Assembly (NCBI GenBank): GCA_958448515.1
Contig: CAUDEF010000008.1
Location: 7,299-71,298, forward strand
Direction: 5' to 3'
DNA length: 64,000 bases
Source of the DNA: an uncultured Phascolarctobacterium sp.
GTDB taxonomy: Bacteria > Bacillota > Negativicutes > Acidaminococcales > Acidaminococcaceae
In this document: piece after piece, positions 1-7,818 of the stretch
Position numbering within the stretch: position 1 is the first letter of the stretch
Layout of the letters: every line of letters starts with the position of its first letter
Made by a program: the position numbers and the translations under genes
The notes under the pieces: model-generated
What the model was told of the DNA's origin: nothing
The model's database searches: none
What the model saw: the letters and a program-made list of their open reading frames with translations, nothing else

Positions 1-1
1 T

Positions 2-148
2 CATTCCAGAAATGTTCCGGGAACTGGTCTTGGTCTGGCTATTGCTAAAGAAATTATTCGCATGCATGGCGCTAAAGCCAATGTAATAAGCAAATGTGGT
101 GAAGGCACTACATTTGAAATAAAATTTCCAAAAGGTAAGGTAGTATGA
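2..148 (+). CDS. Sensor histidine kinase, C-terminal end (partial)
   Basis: Only the last 48 codons are in the window. They encode the end of a HATPase_c domain: the G2 box GTGLGLAIAKEI followed by a region ending in GEGTTFEIKFP, the usual closing strand of sensor histidine kinases. The protein would bind ATP and autophosphorylate on a His outside the window. The stop overlaps the start region of the next gene (TGA 146-148), so it is probably co-transcribed with yqeG. The signal and the partner regulator cannot be told from here. Confidence 0.85.
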   Translation, partial: HSRNVPGTGLGLAIAKEIIRMHGAKANVISKCGEGTTFEIKFPKGKVV

Positions 149-663
149 TGTTAAAGTATGTATGTCCCGATTACAGAGTAAAAAGTATTTTTGATATTTC
201 TCCTAAATGGCTGAAACGTAACGGCTATAATAAAATTGTTGTAGATATTGATAACACATTGTTGCCCAGAGATAAAAATCTTGTAGGACCTCGTGTGATG
301 ACATGGGTGCGTCAGATGCATCAGCAGGGAATAAATATTGCTCTTATTTCCAATAACGGCGGCGATCGCATTAAGGGTATTGTTCGCCAGACAGGTTTGG
401 GCGCTGTAATGCGTGCAGCTAAACCTTTGCCGCTTAGTTATAAACGTATTGTTAAAGGCATGGGCGGCGGCAAAATTTTATTTGTCGGCGATCAGCTTTT
501 AACTGACGTTTTGGGTGCTAAAATTTCCGGCTTGCCGGTAGTTTGGGTTCAGTCTTTAGGCGGTAAGGAGCACTTTATTACCAGATGCACCAGAAAGATT
601 GAAAAATTCCTTGCAAACCGTTTAGTAAGCAGCGGTAAAATGCCTAAGGAGCGCGTATTATGA
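148..663 (+). CDS. yqeG: YqeG family HAD IIIA-type phosphatase
   Basis: A 171-residue haloacid dehalogenase-type hydrolase. The nucleophile motif DIDNT is at about residues 33-37, the second motif is the SNN stretch near 68, the Lys motif lies in AAKPLP and the acidic motif is VGDQLLTD. Length and the opening MLKYVCPDYRVKSIFDI match the YqeG family. The substrate is not established; some members act on phosphatidylglycerophosphate or small phosphates. ATG 148 is chosen over ATG 145 because it gives about 7 nt spacing from the AAGGTAAGG at 132-140. It overlaps the next gene by 4 bp, so an operon is likely. Confidence 0.85.
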   Translation: MLKYVCPDYRVKSIFDISPKWLKRNGYNKIVVDIDNTLLPRDKNLVGPRVMTWVRQMHQQGINIALISNNGGDRIKGIVRQTGLGAVMRAAKPLPLSYKRIVKGMGGGKILFVGDQLLTDVLGAKISGLPVVWVQSLGGKEHFITRCTRKIEKFLANRLVSSGKMPKERVL

Positions 664-1436
664 AAATAGCTTTGCTGCAAATGCGTATTTTGGAAAAAAA
701 TAAAGAGGCAAATGCAGCAAGAGGACTTGCTTTATTAAAGCAGGCTGCTCCTGAGCATGACTATATTATTCTTCCGGAAATCTGGACAACTGGCTATTCA
801 CTGGGCAGACTGAAGGATGAATGTGAAACGCTGGACAGCGATATCATTGCTGAAGTGTGTAAAATTGCCCGGGAATGCAACTGCAATATAGTTGCCGGTT
901 CTGTTCCGTTGCTGAAAGAGGGAAAGATTTTCAATTCTTCACTGGCTGTTAATCGTCAGGGAGAAATTGTAAATGTTTATGATAAGACTCATCTTTTTGG
1001 CTTATTTAAAGAAGAAGAGTTTTTCGCTCCCGGAAATAATTTTTCAGTTTATAATCTTGACGGTGTTTGCTGCGGTTCTTCTATTTGTTATGATCTTAGA
1101 TTTCCTGAGCTTTTCAGGCATCTTGCTCTTCAGGGAGCAGAGATTATTTTCTGTCCTGCTGAGTGGCCGGAGGCACGTGGAGATATATGGCGCTTGCTGG
1201 CGCAGGCCAGAGCAGCAGAAAACCATATTTTTCTTGTGGCAGTTAATTGTTCCGGAGAATTTAAAGGAGCACCGTTTTATGGTCATTCCATGGTTGTTGC
1301 ACCAAGCGGCAAGATTATTGCCGAAGCCGGAATGGATGAAGAGATTGTTTCCTGCAGTATAGATCTGGATGAAATAAAGCAGGTCAGACAAAGATTGAAT
1401 GCTTTGGCGGATGTACGCAAGGAGCTGATACAATAA
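660..1436 (+). CDS. Carbon-nitrogen hydrolase (nitrilase superfamily, omega-amidase-like)
   Basis: A 258-residue single-domain nitrilase-fold amidase. The catalytic triad is visible: Glu40 in ILPEIW, Lys109 in YDKTHLF and Cys143 in SICYDLRFPELFR. Class members hydrolyse amides such as 2-oxoglutaramate, 2-oxosuccinamate or deaminated glutathione; the LRFPE context and length fit the omega-amidase/YafV-like group. The exact substrate cannot be read from sequence. It is cytosolic with no signal peptide. The start overlaps yqeG by 4 bp (ATGA) and the stop overlaps the next start, so translation is probably coupled. Confidence 0.82.
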   Translation: MKIALLQMRILEKNKEANAARGLALLKQAAPEHDYIILPEIWTTGYSLGRLKDECETLDSDIIAEVCKIARECNCNIVAGSVPLLKEGKIFNSSLAVNRQGEIVNVYDKTHLFGLFKEEEFFAPGNNFSVYNLDGVCCGSSICYDLRFPELFRHLALQGAEIIFCPAEWPEARGDIWRLLAQARAAENHIFLVAVNCSGEFKGAPFYGHSMVVAPSGKIIAEAGMDEEIVSCSIDLDEIKQVRQRLNALADVRKELIQ

Positions 1437-2488
1437 TGAATTGCAAAAAAGTTATGGCCGGTTTTATTACCGGCCTGCTTTTGTGTTGCTGTAATTTGGC
1501 TGTTGCAGGTGTCCCTTCGGATACGCCTAAAGATGTTAAGTATATTTTAGGATTCTATTATGGCAATGGTGAAAATATTTTAATTCGTGAAAATAATAGC
1601 AGACTTGAGCTTTTATACAGGTATTCTCGAGCTGATAAATGTTTTGATAAGGCGAATATTTTTACTCTGGAAAAAAATCATTTTGATTCTTATGCTATGG
1701 TTGAAGCAGGCCCGATTAACAGTGCAGAAGTCAATGTTGACTTTGAAAGAGATGCTGATGGATATGGTATTACCTGCAAGATTGGTGGCCACAGATACAG
1801 CAGATATTATCTTGGAACAGGCGATGGCGAGAATGCTAAACTGTTCAGATTTCCTGTTAATGAAAAATGGGAAGAAATGAAAGTTCAGGCTGAAAGTTCA
1901 TCTGTACCATCTTTGCTTATGCAGGGAAATCAGGCTGAGCTTGTTAATCTTACGGGACTTGCTGGCATAAAGATTGATTCCAGGTATGCCGGAACAAATA
2001 ATTGTTTTGGACAGCCGTTATATAGCAAAACCGATTTATATCTTGACAGCAAAGCAGCAGCTGCACTTCAGGCTGTAGCAGCAGATCTGGCAGCTTATGG
2101 ATTTGGAATACTGGTTTGGGATGCATATCGTCCATGGTCTGTAAGTAAAATGGCGCATCTGGCTTTGCCTGATAATAAAAAATATATGCTGGAAAATCCT
2201 GATGAAAAGGGCAGCACTCATAATACAGGTTTAGCTGTGGACGTTTCTTTGTACGAGCTTGAAACAGGTAAGCCTTTAGCCATGATAAGTGATTTTGATG
2301 AACCTTCAATGCGGCAGTATTCAAGTTATCCTGGCGGTACATCAAGACAGAGATATCTCAGAGATTTACTGAGAGAAACTATGGAAAAGCATGGTTTCAG
2401 CGGCATTGAAATGGAATGGTGGCATTTTGAATTTAAGGGCATCAAAGAGTATGCTCATTTAAATATTCCTTTAAAAGATTTAAAATAA
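1436..2488 (+). CDS. Secreted VanX/DdpX-like D-Ala-D-Ala dipeptidase (M15D) with extra N-terminal domain
   Basis: 350 residues. An N-terminal signal peptide (hydrophobic about 8-22, likely cut after AVA at 22-24) points to export. The C-terminal half is a peptidase M15D domain: Arg232 in AYRPWS, zinc ligands His262 (STHNTG) and Asp269, then Glu327 and zinc ligand His330 in EWWH. The spacings match VanX (H-x6-D and E-x2-H). Family members cleave D-Ala-D-Ala dipeptide. Residues about 30-160 form an unassigned beta-rich domain whose FERDADGYGITCKIGG pattern recalls the lipocalin-like domains attached to other peptidases (inference). No van genes are nearby, so cell-wall salvage is likelier than vancomycin resistance. 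Confidence 0.82.
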   Translation: MNCKKVMAGFITGLLLCCCNLAVAGVPSDTPKDVKYILGFYYGNGENILIRENNSRLELLYRYSRADKCFDKANIFTLEKNHFDSYAMVEAGPINSAEVNVDFERDADGYGITCKIGGHRYSRYYLGTGDGENAKLFRFPVNEKWEEMKVQAESSSVPSLLMQGNQAELVNLTGLAGIKIDSRYAGTNNCFGQPLYSKTDLYLDSKAAAALQAVAADLAAYGFGILVWDAYRPWSVSKMAHLALPDNKKYMLENPDEKGSTHNTGLAVDVSLYELETGKPLAMISDFDEPSMRQYSSYPGGTSRQRYLRDLLRETMEKHGFSGIEMEWWHFEFKGIKEYAHLNIPLKDLK

Positions 2489-2503
2489 TATGGGGTGAAT
2501 ATA

Positions 2504-2845
2504 ATGAACGTTTATGATTGCGCAAATGATCTGGCAAGAGCTATGAAAGAAAGTCATGAGTTTAAAAAGCTGAAAGAAGCAAAAGCAGTTTTAGATAAAG
2601 ATGCTGATACTAAAAAACTTGTTGATGAATTTCTGCAATTAAGCCAGGAAGTAGAGATTGCTAAATATCAGGGTCAGGAACCTGATAAAGAAAAAACTGA
2701 AAAAATTCAGAAGTTATATGGCCTTCTGGCACTGAAAAGTGAAGCAATGGAATATCTTAATTCTTTTATGCGCTTCCAGATGATGATGGCAGATATAACC
2801 AAATCTATTAATGATGTGGTTAAAGAAGTTATTGGTGAAAGATAA
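2504..2845 (+). CDS. ylbF: YlbF family regulator
   Basis: A 113-residue, almost wholly alpha-helical protein with the YlbF/YmcA (Com_YlbF) layout of charged helices followed by LKSEAMEYLNSFMRFQ. In Bacillus, YlbF works with YmcA and YaaT as a specificity factor for RNase Y, which is also encoded in this window at about 30.4 kb. ATG 2504 is preferred: the strong Shine-Dalgarno TGGGGTGA at 2491-2498 sits just upstream, whereas the in-frame GTG at 2495 lies inside it. The stop overlaps the murB start by one base. Confidence 0.8.
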   Translation: MNVYDCANDLARAMKESHEFKKLKEAKAVLDKDADTKKLVDEFLQLSQEVEIAKYQGQEPDKEKTEKIQKLYGLLALKSEAMEYLNSFMRFQMMMADITKSINDVVKEVIGER

Positions 2846-3756
2846 TGGAACGCATTAAGCTGCAGGATATTTTTAGCGGCTGTACGGACAGAGCTTTGTT
2901 AATTGATGAGCCGATGAGCCGTCATACATCTTTTAAAATTGGCGGACCTGCTGATTTAATGGCTATGCCAAAAAATGAAGATGAGCTGAGCTGTATTTTG
3001 AAAAAAGCTGCTCAGGAAGATGTACAGGTAACTTTGATTGGTAATGGCTCCAACCTTTTGGTGAGAGATAAAGGTATCAGAGGACTTGTTATTAAACTTG
3101 GCAATATGCTCAATGATATAAATGCTGAAGGAGAGGTTATTACCTTTGGCAGCGGGCTTTCGCTGGCCATGGCTTCCAAAAAGGCTGCTGAGCTTTCATT
3201 ATCCGGTATGGAATTTGCAGTTGGTATTCCAGGAAGTATTGGCGGCGCCGTTTATATGAATGCAGGTGCTTATGACGGAGAAATGTCCAATGTTGTGCAA
3301 TCTGTCAGAGTCATGGACAGGGAAGGCAATGTAAAAATAATTTCTGCCGAGGATTTGTGTTTTGGCTACAGGGAAACTGCGCTGCAGGGAAGTGATTTGA
3401 TAGTTACAGCGGTAACTGTTAAATTAAAAGCTGGTGATAAGAATGAAATTATGGCTAAAATGGATGATTTCAGCCACAGGCGCATCAGCAAGCAGCCTTT
3501 GGAGCTTCCCAGTGCCGGTAGTATGTTTAAGCGCCCTCCGGGATATTTTGCCGGTACTTTGATTGATCAGACTGGATTAAAGGGCTATACTGTAGGTGGA
3601 GCTCAGATTTCTGAAAAGCATGCCGGTTTTGTTGTTAATATTGGTAATGCAACTGCTGCAGATGTTTTACAGCTGATTGATGATGTACAGAAAAAGGTAT
3701 ATAATGCACATGGTGTGATGTTATATCCGGAAGTGCTTATTATTGGAGAAGAATAG
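2845..3756 (+). CDS. murB: UDP-N-acetylenolpyruvoylglucosamine reductase MurB
   Basis: 303 residues. FAD-dependent enzyme that reduces UDP-GlcNAc-enolpyruvate to UDP-MurNAc with NADPH, the second committed step of peptidoglycan synthesis in the cytosol. FAD-binding elements are IGNGSNLLV (65-73) and GIPGSIGGAVYMNAGAYDG (128-145). Catalytic residues are visible: Tyr175-Arg176 in FGYRET, the proton donor Ser226 in SAGSMFKRP and Glu296 near the C-terminus. It lacks the extra loop of E. coli-type MurB, so it is the short form usual in Firmicutes. It closes an operon ended by the terminator at 3765-3808. Confidence 0.96.
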   Translation: MERIKLQDIFSGCTDRALLIDEPMSRHTSFKIGGPADLMAMPKNEDELSCILKKAAQEDVQVTLIGNGSNLLVRDKGIRGLVIKLGNMLNDINAEGEVITFGSGLSLAMASKKAAELSLSGMEFAVGIPGSIGGAVYMNAGAYDGEMSNVVQSVRVMDREGNVKIISAEDLCFGYRETALQGSDLIVTAVTVKLKAGDKNEIMAKMDDFSHRRISKQPLELPSAGSMFKRPPGYFAGTLIDQTGLKGYTVGGAQISEKHAGFVVNIGNATAADVLQLIDDVQKKVYNAHGVMLYPEVLIIGEE

Positions 3757-3764
3757 GTTTTGAT

Positions 3765-3808
3765 TAAACCCAGTTATTAGACTAGTCTAGTAAATTGGGT
3801 TTATTTTT
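3765..3808 (+). terminator. Intrinsic terminator after murB
   Basis: TAAACCCA (3765-3772) pairs with TGGGTTTA (3796-3803), followed by a T run. The loop holds a perfect 12-bp palindrome, TAGACTAGTCTA (3778-3789), which could extend the stem. Confidence 0.75.
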
Positions 3809-3828
3809 ATGGTGCTGACTGAGCTTAT

Positions 3829-3857
3829 TTGACTGTTTAGTCAGAATGGATTAAAAT
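3829..3857 (+). promoter_or_regulatory. Sigma-A promoter with overlapping inverted repeat
   Basis: -35 TTGACT (3829-3834), 17-bp spacer, -10 TAAAAT (3852-3857). The inverted repeat TGACT-GTTT-AGTCA (3830-3843) overlaps the -35, and a further CTGACT lies at 3815-3820, so a repressor could bind here. It would drive the hypothetical gene at 3888 and the ferredoxin-nitroreductase. Confidence 0.6.
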
Positions 3858-3887
3858 ATACTATATAAAAATTGTTTGAGGTGCATG

Positions 3888-4280
3888 ATGGATAGACAGT
3901 TAATGACTGAGCAGGAAATACATTTATTTGGATTGCAGGTGGTAATTCAATATCTGGAAGGCAAAGGCTATGAAATTGAATTTGCCCAGCCGGATAAAAA
4001 AAGTATTCCTCATATTATTGCCAAGAGCGATGAACAGTTGACTTTTATTCTTGTGGCAACTGATATTTATCCGGCAAAAGGATGCATCAGTGACGAAGAT
4101 AAAGCTGCAATGCTTGAACATGCTAAAAACTTTGATGCTCAATCTGCATGTGCTTATCTTGGCCTTGCTAATGCAGAAGGGGTAGAAAAAGGCGATAAGG
4201 AATTGACAGGCAAAGCCTATAAAGATGCCAGATTTGTAACTGATTTTGGCGGCCTGGAATATATATGTTTTGAAGACTGA
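3888..4280 (+). CDS. Hypothetical protein, possibly a degenerate PD-(D/E)XK nuclease fold
   Basis: 130 residues, not firmly recognised. The arrangement FGLQVVIQYLEGKGYEIEFAQPD, then IPHIIAKSDEQLTFILVATDIYP resembles the helix-strand-strand core of YraN/PD-(D/E)XK nuclease folds, but the catalytic acidic and Lys positions (normally E-I-D and E-V-K) are replaced (HIIAK, LVAT). It would therefore be a binding rather than a cutting version. This is inference from pattern only. ATG 3888 is chosen for spacing from the Shine-Dalgarno TTGAGGTG (3876-3883); ATG 3885 is possible. It lies 10 bp before the ferredoxin-nitroreductase, probably in one operon with its own promoter. Confidence 0.6.
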   Translation: MDRQLMTEQEIHLFGLQVVIQYLEGKGYEIEFAQPDKKSIPHIIAKSDEQLTFILVATDIYPAKGCISDEDKAAMLEHAKNFDAQSACAYLGLANAEGVEKGDKELTGKAYKDARFVTDFGGLEYICFED

Positions 4281-4290
4281 GGTGTAAAAT

Positions 4291-5100
4291 TTGGATTTAT
4301 TAAAAGTTGATCACGAAAAGTGCATAAAGTGCGGAATTTGTGTAGAGTGCTGCCCATCATGCATTCTTACTTTGGGAGAAAATGGTCCGGAATGTCATTT
4401 TGACAGAGGCTGCATGAGCTGTGGCCATTGTGTTGCCATCTGCCCTGTTGGAGCTTTGGATAATAAGTATACTCCGCAAGAACTGCAGAGACCAGTAACT
4501 CAGCCGGTACTTGATGCAGATACTGCCTATGAGTTTTTGCGTATGCGCAGAAGCGTGCGTAATTTTAAGGATGCTGTTCCTACCGAAGAAGAAATAGAAC
4601 GTTTGCTTAATATTTGCCGTTATGCTCCTACAGCAGGAAACTCTCAGGGTATGTATTATATTGTTATCCGTGACAGGGAGAAAATTAATGCTATTGCTGA
4701 TGCTGTTGCTGACTGGATGGAAGAAGAAGTTGCGGCAGGTACAGAAAATAAGCGTTATTTTATGACCGTGCTTAGAGCATACAGAGACAGAGGACAGGAT
4801 ATTATTGCCCGCAAGGCGCCTGTATTGGTTTTTGCTCTTGCAAGAAGATTAAATGTGACAGGCGTAAGTAATGCTGAGCAGTCCTGGGCTTATGCAGAAC
4901 TGTTTGCTCCTACAATAGGTCTTGGTACTACTATTGCCGGTTTTATCCAATCCTGCGGTATTGCCGGATATCAGCCGTTGCTGGATTTACTTGATATTCC
5001 GCCCAAGCATAAAGTAGTTGGTACTCTGATGTTAGGTTATCCTAAATATAAATTCAGAAGAATGCCTGAACGTCAGCATCTGAAAGTTGAGTTCAGATAA
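4291..5100 (+). CDS. Ferredoxin-nitroreductase fusion protein
   Basis: 269 residues with a TTG start after an AGGTG ribosome-binding site. The N-terminal part is a two-[4Fe-4S] ferredoxin: CIKCGICVECCP (Cys11, 14, 17, 21) and CMSCGHCVAICP (Cys41, 44, 47, 51). From about residue 80 comes an FMN-binding nitroreductase domain beginning RMRRSVRNFK and containing RYAPTAGNSQG. The fused clusters probably pass electrons to FMN internally. Such proteins are common in anaerobes; natural substrates are mostly unknown. It follows the hypothetical gene at 3888 with a 10-bp gap and precedes a DUF218 membrane protein by 12 bp. Confidence 0.88.
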   Translation: MDLLKVDHEKCIKCGICVECCPSCILTLGENGPECHFDRGCMSCGHCVAICPVGALDNKYTPQELQRPVTQPVLDADTAYEFLRMRRSVRNFKDAVPTEEEIERLLNICRYAPTAGNSQGMYYIVIRDREKINAIADAVADWMEEEVAAGTENKRYFMTVLRAYRDRGQDIIARKAPVLVFALARRLNVTGVSNAEQSWAYAELFAPTIGLGTTIAGFIQSCGIAGYQPLLDLLDIPPKHKVVGTLMLGYPKYKFRRMPERQHLKVEFR

Positions 5101-5112
5101 TTTCAGGCTGCG

Positions 5113-5883
5113 ATGTTTTATATTGCTAAGATTGTATCGGCATTTTTATTACCGCCGGGGATTTTTATTTTAGCCCTTCTATTAATAACTGTTTACGCTT
5201 TTTACAGGAAGCTGCCCTGTAGGAAATATCTCGCCTGCTTGACATTATGTATGTATCTTCTGGCAGCGGGATTTTTTTCCAGAATGCTGCTGCTTCCTCT
5301 GGAAAATGTTTATTTGCCCGTAAATAGGCAGGCACAGGCTATTGTAATTTTAGGCGGCGGTGCTGTTGTAAGAGATAATTTTCTCCATCCCGAGGGATTT
5401 GTTTCTCCTCACGCAGCAGGGCGTCTTTTGACTGGTGCTGAGCTTTATCACAGGCAGCATGTGCCGGTTTTGGTAAGTGGAGGTGTAGCCATTCCGGGAA
5501 CAGGCAATGAGGGTATTATCAGCAAGGGGATTTTACTTAATTTGGGGATAAATAAGGAAGACCTTATTATTGAAAGTAAAGCCCGCAATACCAAGGAGAA
5601 TGCTGATAATATTATGAGTTTGCTGGATGAGAATAATATCAGCAGTATTTATCTTGTAACATCGGCCTTTCACATGCCCAGAAGCATGCTGGAGTTTCAG
5701 CGTGCCAAAGGAGAAAGAAAGTTGGATATTATACCTTATTCCTGCGATTATCAGACTAATGCTGATTATGAGTACAGTATTTTTAGTTTTTTGCCTCAGC
5801 AAAGTGCTTTTGATAACAGTGTCCTGGCGTTGCATGAGTATTTAGGAATTGCGTTTTATAAAATAAAAGAGCAGCTGTCTTAA
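5113..5883 (+). CDS. YdcF/ElyC/SanA family membrane protein (DUF218)
   Basis: 256 residues. Two N-terminal membrane segments (about 8-30 and 38-58) are followed by a DUF218 domain: AIVILGGGAV, LLVSGG-like VLVSGGVA, ARNTKENADN and LVTSAFHMPRSM, the family's conserved sites. In E. coli relatives (ElyC, SanA) affect envelope integrity and lipid carrier use; the biochemical activity is not settled. The domain should face outward. The Shine-Dalgarno is weak (CAGGCTG), so translation may depend on the gene before it. It ends in a hairpin shared with convergent rqcH. Confidence 0.8.
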   Translation: MFYIAKIVSAFLLPPGIFILALLLITVYAFYRKLPCRKYLACLTLCMYLLAAGFFSRMLLLPLENVYLPVNRQAQAIVILGGGAVVRDNFLHPEGFVSPHAAGRLLTGAELYHRQHVPVLVSGGVAIPGTGNEGIISKGILLNLGINKEDLIIESKARNTKENADNIMSLLDENNISSIYLVTSAFHMPRSMLEFQRAKGERKLDIIPYSCDYQTNADYEYSIFSFLPQQSAFDNSVLALHEYLGIAFYKIKEQLS

Positions 5884-5904
5884 TTTAGACAGCTGCTCTT
5901 TTTA
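5866..5904. terminator. Bidirectional terminator between DUF218 gene and rqcH
   Basis: AGAGCAGCTGTCT (5868-5880) pairs with AGACAGCTGCTCT (5887-5899), a 13-bp perfect stem with A run before and T run after, so it can serve both convergent genes. It overlaps the end of the upstream coding sequence. Confidence 0.85.
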
Positions 5905-7635
5905 CTGTAAAAGCAGTTTTTCTATGACTGCGGTTTCAGGGGTGGTATAGTAAGTTTTTTGATTAGTAAAAATTACAAATCCGGGTTTACTGCCGCTTGG
6001 TTTTTTTACATACTTGCGCAGGGTACAGTCAACAGGGACTTTACTGCTGTTACGTCCCTTGCTGAAATATGCTGCCAGCTGAACTGCAGTGAGTAAATCT
6101 TTTTCATCAGGTTCCGGCAGTGTTGTTTTTAAAATAACATGAGAGCCTGGAATATCTTTGGTATGCAGCCAATAATCTTTTGGCTGTCCAACAGAGAAGG
6201 TAACATAATCATTCTGACGATTATTTTTGCCTATGTAAATATCTGTATTTTCGTTGAGTCTGATATGCAGAGGCTGGGATTTTGCAGAAGTAAACTTAGC
6301 CTTCTTTTTATTTTCTTTAACTAATCCTACAGCTGTAAGTTCCTGTAAAATTTCTTCAATTTCGCTTTTGGAGTTTGCTGTAACAAGAGAAATTTCCAGT
6401 GTTTCCAGATACTGCAGCAATTCTTTTGTAGCATTAATCTGTGTACAGATTTCAGTTTGCGCCCGTTTATATTTATTGTAACGTTTATAATAAGCCTGAG
6501 CATTTTCTACGGGAGTAAGCTGTGGCGAAAGCGGAATTGTAAGCAGATTTCCGTCATAAATATTATATAACTCAGCTGAATCTGCGCCTTTTTGCAGCTG
6601 GTAGATATTAGCCATCAAAGTATCTGCCAGAATTTTTTGTGTTTCTGCGTCATTAGCAGTCTGCAGATCGTTTTCCAGCAGCTGTAATTTTTTTGTTTGC
6701 TTACTGATTTCTGAAGTAACTATTTTGTGTAATTGTTCATGCTGCGGCAGCTGCAGAGGTTTTAAGGCTGCTGCAAAATTTATGGCAGCATTTATATCAG
6801 CAAATTCTTTGACCGATACGATTTCGCTTATGTGATGGGGCGGAAGCAGCAGAATATTTTTCAGCTGATTGGTTTTACCGATAACAGCGTAGACTGTTCT
6901 GTTTTGTTGATTTTTATTCTGCAAATTGGCAAGCACTTTTTCAAGATCTGCTTTTTGTTTGGGCTGCAAAGCTATTTGCCCAGGCAGAATATCGGCTGCC
7001 AGGAGGATTTCTTCGGCAGTGGCTTTACCTATACCTACTGTTGCGGTAATCAGTGCCTGCAGGATATTTGCCGATGGCAACTGAGTTACTTTATGTATAA
7101 TTTCTTCAGGTGCTGCAGTTAAAATATCAAGGCCATTTTGAGGCGGGGGAGCTATATATTCTTTGCCTGGCTGAATAGTTCTGTATGAGTTTTGGGCAGC
7201 ATTTATATGTTTAAGGCTGTCAATGATATTGCTATCCTGCACGAGAATGATGTTGTTATTTTTGCCGGTAAGTTCAAAAATAAGTTTTTTGGTGACAATC
7301 TTGCTGCTGGAACCAAGAATATCGATTTCAAAAGTTATAATGCGGTCTGTACCAGTCTGAGTAATTTTAGTGATACGTCCTTCTTCCAGATGCTTGCGCA
7401 AAAGCATGCAGAATGCCGGCGGAACATCCGGATTTTCCGGAAGTTTATCAGGAAGATAAATAACAGGGCCAAAGCCTGACATATCTATAAGTACAGAGCA
7501 TGTATCCTGTCTGCGTTTAAGCTGCAGCAATAAAGAATGAGGAGTAGGCATAAAAACTTTGTAAATTTTACTGCCGGAAATTTCCTGCTGCAGATATTTT
7601 GTTAATGCCGAAAGCGTAATTCCTTCTAAGTTCAT
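5902..7635 (-). CDS. rqcH: Ribosome quality control protein RqcH (NFACT family)
   Basis: 577 residues, homologous to FbpA/NEMF/Rqc2. It binds stalled 50S-peptidyl-tRNA and recruits tRNA-Ala to add C-terminal alanine tails to incomplete proteins. Domains in order: NFACT-N (1 to about 220), a long coiled coil (about 260-430) and NFACT-R (about 450-560) with DYWLHTKDIPGSHVIL. The Asp97-Arg98 pair (TGTDRI) required for alanine tailing in Bacillus/Staphylococcus is present at the same numbers. ATG with AGGAG upstream. It is a single gene transcribed against its neighbours. Older annotations call it fibronectin-binding protein. Confidence 0.93.
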   Translation of the reverse strand: MNLEGITLSALTKYLQQEISGSKIYKVFMPTPHSLLLQLKRRQDTCSVLIDMSGFGPVIYLPDKLPENPDVPPAFCMLLRKHLEEGRITKITQTGTDRIITFEIDILGSSSKIVTKKLIFELTGKNNNIILVQDSNIIDSLKHINAAQNSYRTIQPGKEYIAPPPQNGLDILTAAPEEIIHKVTQLPSANILQALITATVGIGKATAEEILLAADILPGQIALQPKQKADLEKVLANLQNKNQQNRTVYAVIGKTNQLKNILLLPPHHISEIVSVKEFADINAAINFAAALKPLQLPQHEQLHKIVTSEISKQTKKLQLLENDLQTANDAETQKILADTLMANIYQLQKGADSAELYNIYDGNLLTIPLSPQLTPVENAQAYYKRYNKYKRAQTEICTQINATKELLQYLETLEISLVTANSKSEIEEILQELTAVGLVKENKKKAKFTSAKSQPLHIRLNENTDIYIGKNNRQNDYVTFSVGQPKDYWLHTKDIPGSHVILKTTLPEPDEKDLLTAVQLAAYFSKGRNSSKVPVDCTLRKYVKKPSGSKPGFVIFTNQKTYYTTPETAVIEKLLLQ

Positions 7636-7714
7636 GGATTGGGTCTCCTTAAATATAATCTATAGATATTATAACAAAGTTGATGCTGTTTGCTACAGGA
7701 TATTTTAGAAGAAG

Positions 7715-7745
7715 TTGGGCAAAAATGTAAAACTTGTGGTATAAT
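7715..7745 (+). promoter_or_regulatory. Possible promoter of the yicC operon
   Basis: A perfect -10 TATAAT (7740-7745) lies in the 183-bp gap between divergent rqcH and yicC. The best -35 is TTGGGC (7715-7720) with a long 19-bp spacer, so the -35 is uncertain. Confidence 0.4.
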
Positions 7746-7818
7746 AAAGTTTCAGGATAAGTATTTAAGATATAGTGTACTTATAATTTGAAGGAGATAC
7801 TCATTGAGGAGGGATTCT

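Noticed and set aside
1436..2488. Vancomycin-resistance gene cluster
   Set aside because: Only the dipeptidase is present; there is no vanH, vanA-type ligase or vanR/vanS, and the protein has a signal peptide.
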